In this document: piece after piece, positions 1 to 6,189 of the stretch
How the letters are laid out: every line of letters starts with the position of its first letter
Position numbering within the stretch: position 1 is the stretch's first letter
From: Microbacteriaceae bacterium UBA4731
GTDB lineage: Bacteria > Actinomycetota > Actinomycetes > Actinomycetales > Microbacteriaceae
Assembly: GCA_002404115.1 (NCBI GenBank)
Contig: DHJB01000045.1
Coordinates: 1 to 16,458, forward strand
Length of the DNA: 16,458 nucleotides
Direction of reading: 5' to 3'
Notes under the pieces: model-generated
What the model was told of the DNA's origin: nothing
The model's database searches: none
The model's input: the letters and a program-made list of their open reading frames with translations, nothing else
Translations under genes and position numbers: made by a program

Positions 1-2
1 GG

Positions 3-671
3 TTAGCCGAGCAGCAGCTTGGCGAGCTGGTCGACGGAGTACACGACGGCGGTGGCGGCGGCGGCCTCGGCTGGGGAGCCGTAGCCCCACTCGACGAGGA
101 TCGCCGGAACGCCGTTCGCGGCGGCGCCTTCGGCGTCGTAGCTGCGGTCGCCCACCATGACCGGCGCCGTGATGTCGGCGCCCTCGGCGCCCAGGCGGCG
201 CAGGGCTTCAGCGACAATGTCGGCCTTGCTGCTGCGCGTCTCGCTGTCGGATGCGCCGACCATCACCGTGAAGTACTTGGCGAGGTCGAAGTGCTTGAGG
301 ATATCGATCGCGTGGTGCTCTGGCTTGCTCGTTGCGAGGGCCAGCGGGATGCCCGCCGCGTGGATGCGCTCGAGCAGGCCGGCCAGGCCGGGGTACACGG
401 CGGTGTCGAGCGACACCTCGCCCTGGTAGTCGGCGCGGTACACGGCGAGGGCCTGGGCCGCTTCGTCCGGCGTCATTCCGGCGTATTCGCGGAATGCGGC
501 GAGCATGGGCGGTCCCACGTAGGCGAGGAGCTCGGCGTCCGAGGGTACGGGGCGGCCGAGGAGGGCGAAGGTACGCGCCAGGGATTTGGTGATGGCCGGG
601 GCGGAATCGGTGATCGTTCCGTCGAGGTCAAAGAGGATAGCGCTCCAAGTGCGCGTCAAAGTCGGATTCAC
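3..671 (-). CDS. HAD-family hydrolase, phosphoglycolate phosphatase-like (Gph/PGPase group)
   Basis: A complete 222-residue cytosolic phosphatase of the haloacid dehalogenase superfamily. All four HAD motifs are visible: DLDGT at residues 15-19 (nucleophile D15, acid/base D17), the ATSKP motif II around 113-117, K149 for motif III, and GDRSYD at 174-179 for the Mg-binding acidic pair. The stretch between motif I and II is the usual helical C1 cap, and the WGYGSP near residue 195 is typical of Gph-type members that hydrolyse small phosphate esters such as 2-phosphoglycolate; the actual substrate cannot be read from sequence. The start is GTG at 671, chosen because AGGA lies 7 bases upstream and a consensus -10 box sits further up at 715-720. 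Its stop is at 3-5, so it is complete. It follows nucS on the same strand, 146 bp downstream, but has its own promoter-like site. Confidence 0.93.
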   Translation of the reverse strand: MNPTLTRTWSAILFDLDGTITDSAPAITKSLARTFALLGRPVPSDAELLAYVGPPMLAAFREYAGMTPDEAAQALAVYRADYQGEVSLDTAVYPGLAGLLERIHAAGIPLALATSKPEHHAIDILKHFDLAKYFTVMVGASDSETRSSKADIVAEALRRLGAEGADITAPVMVGDRSYDAEGAAANGVPAILVEWGYGSPAEAAAATAVVYSVDQLAKLLLG

Positions 672-702
672 TCGATAATCCTAAGGTGAAAGACACCGAT
701 AT

Positions 703-720
703 TTGCAAAATGCAATTATA
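703..720 (-). promoter_or_regulatory. Promoter -10 box with overlapping inverted repeat upstream of the HAD gene
   Basis: On the minus strand positions 720-715 read TATAAT, a perfect -10 consensus in an otherwise GC-rich genome, followed at once by TTGCATTTTGCAA (715-703), a 5-3-5 inverted repeat. A start of transcription near 708 would give a leader of about 37 nt containing the AGGA ribosome site of the HAD gene. No good -35 box is visible at 17-18 bases (GGCAAC or TGGCAA is the nearest). The inverted repeat overlapping the expected transcription start could be a small operator; that part is inference. Confidence 0.45.
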
Positions 721-817
721 TTGCCCATTGCCCCGGGGTTGCCAGCCCCTTGACGGAGGGATCGAGGCCGGTCACGGGGGAGATCCGGGCGCCGAAGGGC
801 GGGAGCCGAGCGTGTGC

Positions 818-1513
818 CTAAAAGAGGCGGGAGCGTGTGTCGTCGAGGCCGCGCATGGCATCGTAGTCGAGCACGAGGCACCGGATGCCGCGGTCCTCGG
901 CCAGCGTCCGCGCCTGCGGCTTGATCTCCTGCGCCGCGAACACGCCGCTCACCGGCGCAAGGTGCGGATCGCGGTTCATCAGCTCGAGGTAGCGGGTGAG
1001 CTGCTCCACCCCGTCGATGTCGCCGCGACGCTTGAGCTCGACCGCGACCGAGCCGCCGGCGGCATCCCGCGCGAGGATGTCGACCGGCCCGATCGCCGTC
1101 ATGTACTCGCGGCGCACGAGGGTGTGGCCGTCGCCGAGCAGGTGGATGTGCTCGGCGAGGAGCTTCTGCAGGTGAGCCTCGACGCCCTCCTTGATCAGGC
1201 CGGGGTCGATGCCGAGTTCGTGGGCCGAATCGTGGAGCACCTCGTAGATGCTCACGATGAGCTGGTCGGCGGTCTTGCCGTGGGTGACCGTCCAGAGGGC
1301 GGAGATGCCGGCATCCGTCTGGTCGGCGTCGGGCTCGGATTCGGCCAGGCTGCACGGCGGGCTCATCCAGTTGAGCGGCTTGTACGAGCCGCCGTCGGAG
1401 TGAACGAGAACGCTGCCGTCCGACTTGATCATCAGGAGCCGGGTGGCGAGCGGCAGATGCGCACTGAGCCTTCCGGCGTAGTCAACGGAGCATTTGGCAA
1501 TAACAAGGCGCAC
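818..1513 (-). CDS. nucS: Mismatch-specific endonuclease NucS (EndoMS)
   Basis: NucS/EndoMS cuts both strands around G:T, G:G and T:T mismatches and replaces MutS/MutL repair in most Actinobacteria. This 231-residue protein matches the family end to end, for example [11 protein letters not shown] at 44-54 and [19 protein letters not shown] near 98-116. The C-terminal RecB-like nuclease core shows the PD-(D/E)XK residues D145 (in GPVDIL), E159 and K161 (in VAVELKRRG) plus the QxxxY pair Q171 and Y175. The protein ends in RLF, in keeping with the C-terminal sliding-clamp-binding tail known for the family. The GTG start at 1513 is preceded in frame by a stop (1525-1523), so it cannot extend upstream; there is no clear Shine-Dalgarno but a TAGGCT -10 box 6 bases upstream, suggesting a leaderless mRNA. 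In many Actinobacteria nucS lies near the ATP synthase genes; here its neighbours are an MFS transporter and a phosphatase. Confidence 0.97.
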   Translation of the reverse strand: MRLVIAKCSVDYAGRLSAHLPLATRLLMIKSDGSVLVHSDGGSYKPLNWMSPPCSLAESEPDADQTDAGISALWTVTHGKTADQLIVSIYEVLHDSAHELGIDPGLIKEGVEAHLQKLLAEHIHLLGDGHTLVRREYMTAIGPVDILARDAAGGSVAVELKRRGDIDGVEQLTRYLELMNRDPHLAPVSGVFAAQEIKPQARTLAEDRGIRCLVLDYDAMRGLDDTRSRLF

Positions 1514-1519
1514 CTGTCG

Positions 1520-1525
1520 AGCCTA
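1520..1525 (-). promoter_or_regulatory. Probable -10 box for leaderless nucS mRNA
   Basis: Minus-strand TAGGCT (1525-1520) fits the actinobacterial TANNNT -10 consensus and is followed by exactly 6 bases (CGACAG) before the GTG start of nucS. Transcription would begin at or next to the start codon. No -35 consensus is visible. The same hexamer in the same position precedes the M13 peptidase gene at 7907-7912. Confidence 0.6.
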
Positions 1526-1553
1526 ATCGCGCTCCGGCATCCCCTCGGTCATG

Positions 1554-1629
1554 ATTCGACGGAGATTTTCGGATACCGGCCCCCCATCGGCGCGAAATTC
1601 GCTCGATTCGGACAGAATCTCCGTCGAAT
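1554..1629. repeat. Intergenic inverted repeat (14-16 bp arms), possible terminator of the MFS gene
   Basis: The arms ATTCGACGGAGATT (1554-1567) and AATCTCCGTCGAAT (1616-1629) are perfectly complementary over 14 bp, and extend to 16 bp if one G:U pair is allowed. The loop is about 44-48 nt and holds a smaller 5-1-5 palindrome, GCGAAATTCGC (1592-1602). The right arm starts only 3 bp after the MFS stop codon, and the structure lies 40 bp upstream of the nucS promoter, so a terminator or insulator for the MFS transcript is the simplest reading. No T tract follows, so intrinsic termination is unproven. The whole 119-bp gap between the two genes is essentially this structure. Confidence 0.6.
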
Positions 1630-1632
1630 TCG

Positions 1633-2889
1633 TTAGGGCGAGGTGCGGCGCTCGCGGGCGGCGGGCGCGGCCAGCCCGGCGAGCACCATGAGCGCGAGGA
1701 TCACGTAGAGGGCGTTCAGGATGCCGACGGCCTGGCCGAGCAGCCCGATCGCCGGCGGCCCAACCAGGAACGCGAAGTAGCCGATCATGGCGACCGCGCT
1801 CACCCGGGCGGCCGCGTTCTTCGAGCCGTCGGCGGCGGCCGACATGCCGACCGGGAAGCCGAGGGACGCACCGAGGCCCCAGAGGATCGCGCCGACGAAG
1901 ACGAGCCAGCCAGTGGGCGCCAGAATGAAAATGAGCAGGCCGACGATCCCCATCCCGGCGCAGGCGCGCAGCACCGGGACGCGCCCGAAACGGTCGAGCA
2001 CGGGCCCGCCGAGCACACGGCCCAGGGTCATCGCGGTCACGAACACGCCGAAGACGATCGCGCCCGCGGAGTTGCTGAAGTCGTGCCCGTCGACGGCGCC
2101 GATGGCCAGCCAGTCATTCGCGGAGCCCTCCGCGAACGTCATGCCGAGAACGATCGCCCCGATCAGGAGCACCCTGGAGTCCTTCCAGACGGCCAGGTTC
2201 TCGCGCAGGCGCGCCCGCCACGGTACCGGCACGCCGGCGGGGTGAGGCAGGACTGCGTCGTCGCCCAGATCTGCGCGCGTGGGGATCGAGCGCACGGCGA
2301 TGATCGCCGTCGCGATCACCAGCAGCGCCATCCCGGTCAGGTGCCAGAAAACCGACAGGCCGACGAAGGATGCGCCGCTTCCGATCAGAGCGCCGACAAC
2401 CGTGCCGAGGCTGAAGCAGGCGTGCATCAGCGGCATGAGCGTCTTGCCGATCTCATGTTCCGCCGCCGCGCCCTCGACGTTCATCATGACGTCGACGGAC
2501 CCCATGCCGAGGCCCACGAGCACGAGGCCGGTGAAGACGAACGGGGCCGATGGGAACAGGCTGGAGCCTGCCCCGACCGCGACCAGCCCCGCGGTCGTGA
2601 CCGACATGCCCAGCACCATTGCGCGGCGGGCACCCAGGCGGGCGAGCAGCCCGGCGGCGACAATGAGGCCGAGGACAGAGCCGGCCGACAGCCCGAAGAT
2701 GACGATGCCCACCTGAGCGGTGTCGAGGTGAAGGCCGTCGCGGATGACGGGAACCCGGGAGAACCAGGTGGCGAGGCTGAGCCCGCTGATGAAGAACATG
2801 GCGAAGACCGCGTTGCGCCAGGCGAGCAGGGCTCGCCTGTCCGTGCGGGCCGGCATGGCGGGTCCGGTTGCGTTGACGGGCTGGGTCAC
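1633..2889 (-). CDS. MFS transporter, YbjJ-like
   Basis: A 418-residue major facilitator protein with about 12 hydrophobic segments, in two halves joined by a charged loop near residues 200-238. The loop between the first two helices of the second half carries a motif-A-like GRVLGGPVLDRFGR at about 290-303. SVDVMMNVEG near 131-140 and EGSANDWLA near 254-262 match the YbjJ-type MFS group (uncharacterised inner membrane transporters), so the substrate is unknown. An upstream in-frame GTG at 2916 gives 427 residues, but it has no ribosome site and sits against the 2917-2932 palindrome; GTG at 2889 has AGGA 6 bases upstream and is preferred. It is divergent from the SDR-like gene, and its 3' end is followed at once by a long inverted repeat. 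Confidence 0.9.
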   Translation of the reverse strand: MTQPVNATGPAMPARTDRRALLAWRNAVFAMFFISGLSLATWFSRVPVIRDGLHLDTAQVGIVIFGLSAGSVLGLIVAAGLLARLGARRAMVLGMSVTTAGLVAVGAGSSLFPSAPFVFTGLVLVGLGMGSVDVMMNVEGAAAEHEIGKTLMPLMHACFSLGTVVGALIGSGASFVGLSVFWHLTGMALLVIATAIIAVRSIPTRADLGDDAVLPHPAGVPVPWRARLRENLAVWKDSRVLLIGAIVLGMTFAEGSANDWLAIGAVDGHDFSNSAGAIVFGVFVTAMTLGRVLGGPVLDRFGRVPVLRACAGMGIVGLLIFILAPTGWLVFVGAILWGLGASLGFPVGMSAAADGSKNAAARVSAVAMIGYFAFLVGPPAIGLLGQAVGILNALYVILALMVLAGLAAPAARERRTSP

Positions 2890-2916
2890 TGGTGGTCCTG
2901 ATGTCGGAGAGCGCAC

Positions 2917-2932
2917 CGATTCGAACGAATCG
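2917..2932. promoter_or_regulatory. 16-bp palindrome between divergent MFS and SDR genes, candidate operator
   Basis: CGATTCGAACGAATCG has two perfect 7-bp arms around an AA centre, the usual geometry of a site for a dimeric repressor (TetR, MarR or GntR type). It lies 27 bp upstream of the preferred MFS start and 92 bp upstream of the SDR start. A minus-strand TAGTTT (2946-2941) could be the MFS -10 box, which would put the palindrome at the transcription start. A plus-strand TAATTT (2978-2983) could serve the SDR gene. No regulator gene is encoded next to it in this window, so the binding protein is unknown. Confidence 0.5.
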
Positions 2933-3024
2933 ACGTGACCAAACTAACCGACCCAGGCGAAACGATGCGCGTGGTGCTAATTTTCCGAAACAAGAGCGAC
3001 CAGCGACCAGGCCAGGAGGATCAG

Positions 3025-3750
3025 GTGACCGCCCAGACGAATGCGTCGGCAGCATCCCCCGGGTCCGCCGGCCGGGTGAGAACGGTGCTGATCACCGGGG
3101 CCGCCGAGGGGCTCGGGCGTGACCTGGCCCTGGGTTTCGCGGCCCAGGGGGATCGGGTGGTCGGCGCCGACCTCAACGCCCGGGGCGCGCGGGCAACCGT
3201 CGCCCTGATCGAGGCCGACGGCGGCACGGCCCGCGCGGTCGGCGTCGACGTCACCGTGCTCAACTCGGCCAGGGCGATGGCCATCACGGCGGCGGACTTC
3301 AGCAGCGAGAACGGCGGCGAGCGGCAGATCGACGTCGTCATCAATGCCGCGGCGATCCGCGCGGCCCTCACTGCAGCCCCGTTCACCGTGCTCGACGTCG
3401 ACGAGTGGGAGCGGGTGATGGCCGTGAACCTGAAGGGACCGTGGCTGGTCACGCGCGCCTGCTCGCGATTCCTGCCCGACGGCGGGAAGGTCATCAACCT
3501 CGTGTCCGCCGCCGGCGTGAGCGGCTTCGCGCATCGGGAGGCGGCCGACGGCGGGGTGATTGCCCTGACCCGGGCGCTCGCCTGGGAGCTCGGGGAGCGG
3601 GGCATCACCGTCAACGCGATCGCGGCAGGCTTCACGGTCGCCGAGGCCGGCGACGGCCTGATCGGGGCGGCGCTGTTCCTGGCAGGCCCCGGCAGCAAAG
3701 ACATCACCGGCCAGACCCTCGTGGCAGACGGCGGCCGGCAGCTGAGCTGA
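3025..3750 (+). CDS. Short-chain dehydrogenase/reductase-like protein lacking the YxxxK active site
   Basis: A 241-residue Rossmann-fold protein of the classical SDR family. The nucleotide-binding motif TGAAEGLG (24-31) is intact, an acidic residue D49 follows the second strand (suggesting NAD rather than NADP), NAA stands for the NNAG motif at 107-109, N135 matches the structural/catalytic Asn, S161 matches the catalytic Ser, and ITGQTLVADGG closes the fold. The segment that should hold YxxxK, residues 165-183 (from GVSGFAHREAADGG onwards), has no Tyr and no Lys at all. The substrate-binding loop after AGFT (201-204) is also about 25 residues shorter than usual, leading straight to IGAALFLAG. 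The reading frame is unbroken, so this looks like a diverged non-catalytic or altered SDR, not a simple pseudogene. The start is GTG at 3025 with AGGAGG 5 bases upstream; an earlier in-frame start at 2935 has no such site. Confidence 0.85.
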   Translation: MTAQTNASAASPGSAGRVRTVLITGAAEGLGRDLALGFAAQGDRVVGADLNARGARATVALIEADGGTARAVGVDVTVLNSARAMAITAADFSSENGGERQIDVVINAAAIRAALTAAPFTVLDVDEWERVMAVNLKGPWLVTRACSRFLPDGGKVINLVSAAGVSGFAHREAADGGVIALTRALAWELGERGITVNAIAAGFTVAEAGDGLIGAALFLAGPGSKDITGQTLVADGGRQLS

Positions 3751-3752
3751 AC

Positions 3753-3818
3753 CAACTGTTGCCGCAACGGACAACTGTTGCCCGCGCACCGGCGGCAACG
3801 GTTGCCCGCTTCGGCAAC
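3753..3818. repeat. Cluster of CAACnGTTGCC palindromic repeats between convergent genes
   Basis: Three copies of an 11-bp word occur: CAACTGTTGCC at 3753-3763 and 3772-3782, and CAACGGTTGCC at 3796-3806, with a fourth CAAC at 3815. The four CAAC starts are spaced 19, 24 and 19 bp. Each copy is itself a CAAC/GTTG palindrome, and neighbouring copies pair as small hairpins such as GTTGCCGCAAC (3758-3768) and GGCAACGGTTGCC (3794-3806). They fill the 97-bp gap between the SDR stop and the MATE stop. They could act as a two-way terminator, a protein-binding cluster, or a relic of slippage; no T tract is present. Confidence 0.55.
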
Positions 3819-3847
3819 TATCGGTGCCCGAAGGCGAGGGCGCGCGG

Positions 3848-5128
3848 TCAGGGAGCGCCGACGAGCATCCAGCGCGCGGTGCGGGCGCGCAGGGCCAGGG
3901 TGAGCGCGCGGGCGCCGAGGTAGCCGAACGCGAACGCCGCCATGAGCAGCGCGAGCCCAGGGGCGCCGGACGGCGCCCAGATCAGCACCGCGAGAGCCAG
4001 CGGAACGAAGACGGCCACGTTCGCCAGGCCGGTGAGGGCAAGGTAGCGGGCATCGCCGGCGCCGATCAGCACGCCGTCGAGCACGAACACGACCCCGCCG
4101 AGTGGAACGGATGCCCCGAGCACGACGAGCGTCGCCGGCAGGAGCTCCGTGACCTCCGTCGCGCTCGTGAACACGCCGCCGAGCACCCCCGACGTCCCGA
4201 TCACGAGCAGTCCCAGCGCGGCCCCGCCCAGCACGCCCCACTCGAGGCAGCGCCGCAGCACCGCGCGCACGCCGGCCAGGTCGCCAGATCCAAGACCCCG
4301 ACCCACGAGCGCCTGCGCCGCAATCGCGAGCGCGTCGAGGGCGAAAGCGAGCGTCGCGAACAGCGTCATCGCGATCTGGAAGGCCGCCAGCTCCGGCGAA
4401 CCGAGGCGGGTCGCCACGAACACCGCGAACAGCATGCCTGCTCGCAGGCTCACCGTGCGGAGGAACAGCCAGCCGCCGCTCGACGCGCCCAGCAGCATCC
4501 CTGCCCGGTGCGGCCGCAGCGGGGCACCCTCGCGCCTGGCGTGGCGCGCGATAACGGCCAGGTAGACGGCCGTCATGCCCCACTGGGCGATGACCGTGCC
4601 GAGCGCTGAGCCGATGAGGCCGAGCCCGAGTCCGTAGATGAACCACAGGTTCAGCAGGATGTTCACGGCGAACCCGATGCCGGCGACGAAGAGCGGCGTG
4701 CGGGTGTCCTGCAGGCCGCGGAGCAGCCCGGTGGCGGCGAAGACGAGGAGCATGGCCGGCAGGCCGAGCATGGACACGCCGAGGTAGGTCGAGGCCGCCC
4801 CCGTCACGGCAGGCTCCGCGTCGAACAGGCCCACCAGGGCGGGCGTCGCCACCCAGCCGGCCAGTGCGAGCAGCACGCCCAGGCCGAGGGCGAGCCAGAG
4901 GCCGTCGATTCCGACTTCGACCGCCCGGCGCCGGTCGCCGGCGCCCAGCCATCTGGCGACCGCCGGGGTCGCGCTGTAAGCGAGGAACACCATCAGGCCG
5001 ATGATCGTCTGCAGCACGGCGCTCGCGAGGCCGAGCCCGGCGAGGGGCGTCGCGCCCAGGTGACCGACCAGGGCGGAGTCCGCGAGCAGGAACAGCGGCT
5101 CGGCGATGAGCGCCCCGACGGCGGGCAC
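3848..5128 (-). CDS. MATE family efflux transporter (DinF-like)
   Basis: From GTG at 5128 this is a 426-residue polytopic membrane protein of the multidrug and toxic compound extrusion family, which exports cationic drugs or metabolites using an ion gradient. Family signatures are clear: AVGALIAEPLFLLADSALVGHLG at the start, LAGLGLASAVLQ, GLLRGLQDTRTPLFVAGIGFAVNILLNLWFIYGLGLGLIGSALGT in the first half, and GVLIGAGDARYLALTGL in the second, with about 12 membrane segments in all. The usual MATE N-terminus has 10-25 residues before the first VPA, and those residues are encoded in the same frame upstream (see 5129-5179), so the GTG start is probably internal. It is divergent from the ABC exporter at 5242 and convergent with the SDR-like gene. 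Confidence 0.9.
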   Translation of the reverse strand: MPAVGALIAEPLFLLADSALVGHLGATPLAGLGLASAVLQTIIGLMVFLAYSATPAVARWLGAGDRRRAVEVGIDGLWLALGLGVLLALAGWVATPALVGLFDAEPAVTGAASTYLGVSMLGLPAMLLVFAATGLLRGLQDTRTPLFVAGIGFAVNILLNLWFIYGLGLGLIGSALGTVIAQWGMTAVYLAVIARHARREGAPLRPHRAGMLLGASSGGWLFLRTVSLRAGMLFAVFVATRLGSPELAAFQIAMTLFATLAFALDALAIAAQALVGRGLGSGDLAGVRAVLRRCLEWGVLGGAALGLLVIGTSGVLGGVFTSATEVTELLPATLVVLGASVPLGGVVFVLDGVLIGAGDARYLALTGLANVAVFVPLALAVLIWAPSGAPGLALLMAAFAFGYLGARALTLALRARTARWMLVGAP

Positions 5129-5179
5129 CGCGAGGCGCAGGATCTCGCGGTCGATGGGCTGCCGGTGAAGAATGTTGAT
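5129..5179 (-). other. In-frame upstream extension of the MATE gene, probable ATC start at 5179
   Basis: Seventeen codons directly upstream of the GTG read INILHRQPIDREILRLA, which looks like a normal MATE N-terminus leading into VPAVGAL. The frame is closed by TAG at 5191-5189, and no ATG, GTG or TTG lies in it. The ATC at 5179-5177 sits exactly 6 bases after a TAGAGT -10 box, the same geometry as the leaderless ATG/GTG starts elsewhere in this window. Initiation at ATC would give 443 residues. Alternatives are a mutated ATG start, with weak expression from GTG 5128, or a sequencing error. Confidence 0.5.
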
Positions 5180-5185
5180 GGTTCG

Positions 5186-5191
5186 ACTCTA
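5186..5191 (-). promoter_or_regulatory. Probable -10 box for the MATE gene
   Basis: Minus-strand TAGAGT (5191-5186) matches TANNNT and is followed by CGAACC and then the ATC codon at 5179. It is 37 bp from the divergent TATTCT box of the ABC gene, so the two exporter promoters are nearly back to back. No convincing -35 box is visible. Confidence 0.45.
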
Positions 5192-5228
5192 GTTGCGCGC
5201 CCGGCGGGCCTGCGGGCCGATCGTGGCG

Positions 5229-5234
5229 TATTCT
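5229..5234 (+). promoter_or_regulatory. Probable -10 box for leaderless ABC transporter mRNA
   Basis: TATTCT at 5229-5234 is followed by 7 bases (CCCGCTC) and then ATG at 5242. No purine-rich ribosome site lies upstream of this ATG, so the transcript probably starts at the A of the start codon. Confidence 0.6.
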
Positions 5235-5241
5235 CCCGCTC

Positions 5242-6189
5242 ATGGACGCCGTCATTGAGACACGGGAACTGCAGAAACGATTCGGTCGCGTCGTCGCGCT
5301 CGACGGCCTCGACCTCACGGTGGCCGCCGGCGAGGTGCACGGCTTCCTCGGCCCGAACGGGGCCGGCAAGTCGACCACGATCCGGGTGCTGCTCGGGCTC
5401 ATGCGCTCCGACGGCGGCACGGCCACGGTCTTCGGTCGGAACCCCTGGACGGATGCCGTGGCCCTCCACCGCCGCATCGCCTACGTCCCCGGCGACGTGA
5501 GCCTGTGGCCGAACCTCTCCGGCGGCGAGGCCATCGACCTGCTCTGCCGGCTGCGCGGCGGCATGGACGACCTGGCCGCCTATCGGGCCCGCCGCGCGCA
5601 TCTGGTCGACGTCTTCCAGCTCGACCCGACGAAGAAGGGCGGCGCGTATTCCAAGGGAAACCGACAGAAGGTCGCCCTGATCGCGGCGCTCGCCGCCCCG
5701 ACCGACCTCTTCATCCTCGACGAGCCGACGTCGGGGCTCGATCCGCTGATGGACGCCGTGTTTCGCAGCGAGATCCAGGCGGCGACCGGAAACGGCGCGA
5801 CCGTGCTGCTCTCGAGCCACATCCTCTCCGAGGTGGAGCACCTCTGCGACCGGGTGAGCATCATCCGTGCCGGCAAGACGGTGGAGACCGGCACCCTGGC
5901 CGAGCTCCGCCACCTCACCCGCACCGAGATCGCGTTCGCCAGGGAGGGCCTGGCCGACGCCACCCTCGCCTACCTCGCGACGAGCTTTCCGGCAGCGCAC
6001 GACCTCGTCGTCGTCGGGTCCCGGGTCAGTTTCACGGCCGACAGCACCGCGCTCGCCGACGTCCTTCCGATGCTCGCCCAGCTGCGGGTGCAGGGCCTGA
6101 CGATCGCACCACCCTCGCTCGAAAGCCTGTTCCTGCGGCACTACCACGAGGATGCCGCGCCACCTGCGCCGGCCGGAAGCCGCCGATGA
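5242..6189 (+). CDS. ABC exporter ATP-binding protein (polyketide/antibiotic exporter type)
   Basis: A 315-residue ATPase that powers the permease encoded next to it. Walker A GPNGAGKST lies at 37-45, the signature region reads YSKGNRQK at 136-143 (a divergent LSGGQ), Walker B ILDEP ends with D160 and E161, and the switch His is H193 in SSH. The Q-loop position reads VPGDVSLWPNLSGGE with Gly in place of Gln, as is common in this subgroup. Residues after about 230 form the extra C-terminal domain of drug-type ABC-2 ATPases. The ATG at 5242 has no Shine-Dalgarno and a -10 box 7 bases upstream, so it is probably leaderless. The stop overlaps the permease start by ATGA, which implies coupled translation. 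The substrate is unknown; the pair resembles actinobacterial exporters annotated for tetronasin and other polyketides. Confidence 0.95.
   Translation: MDAVIETRELQKRFGRVVALDGLDLTVAAGEVHGFLGPNGAGKSTTIRVLLGLMRSDGGTATVFGRNPWTDAVALHRRIAYVPGDVSLWPNLSGGEAIDLLCRLRGGMDDLAAYRARRAHLVDVFQLDPTKKGGAYSKGNRQKVALIAALAAPTDLFILDEPTSGLDPLMDAVFRSEIQAATGNGATVLLSSHILSEVEHLCDRVSIIRAGKTVETGTLAELRHLTRTEIAFAREGLADATLAYLATSFPAAHDLVVVGSRVSFTADSTALADVLPMLAQLRVQGLTIAPPSLESLFLRHYHEDAAPPAPAGSRR

Noticed and set aside
3753..3818. CRISPR-like array
   Set aside because: Units are 11 bp, spacers are 8-13 bp, and there are no cas genes; too short for CRISPR.
3021..5477. An 818-codon open frame on the minus strand across the SDR and MATE genes
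   Set aside because: It is antisense to the SDR gene and out of frame with MATE, is rich in Arg/Ala/Pro with no domain, and is the kind of long shadow frame expected at this GC content.
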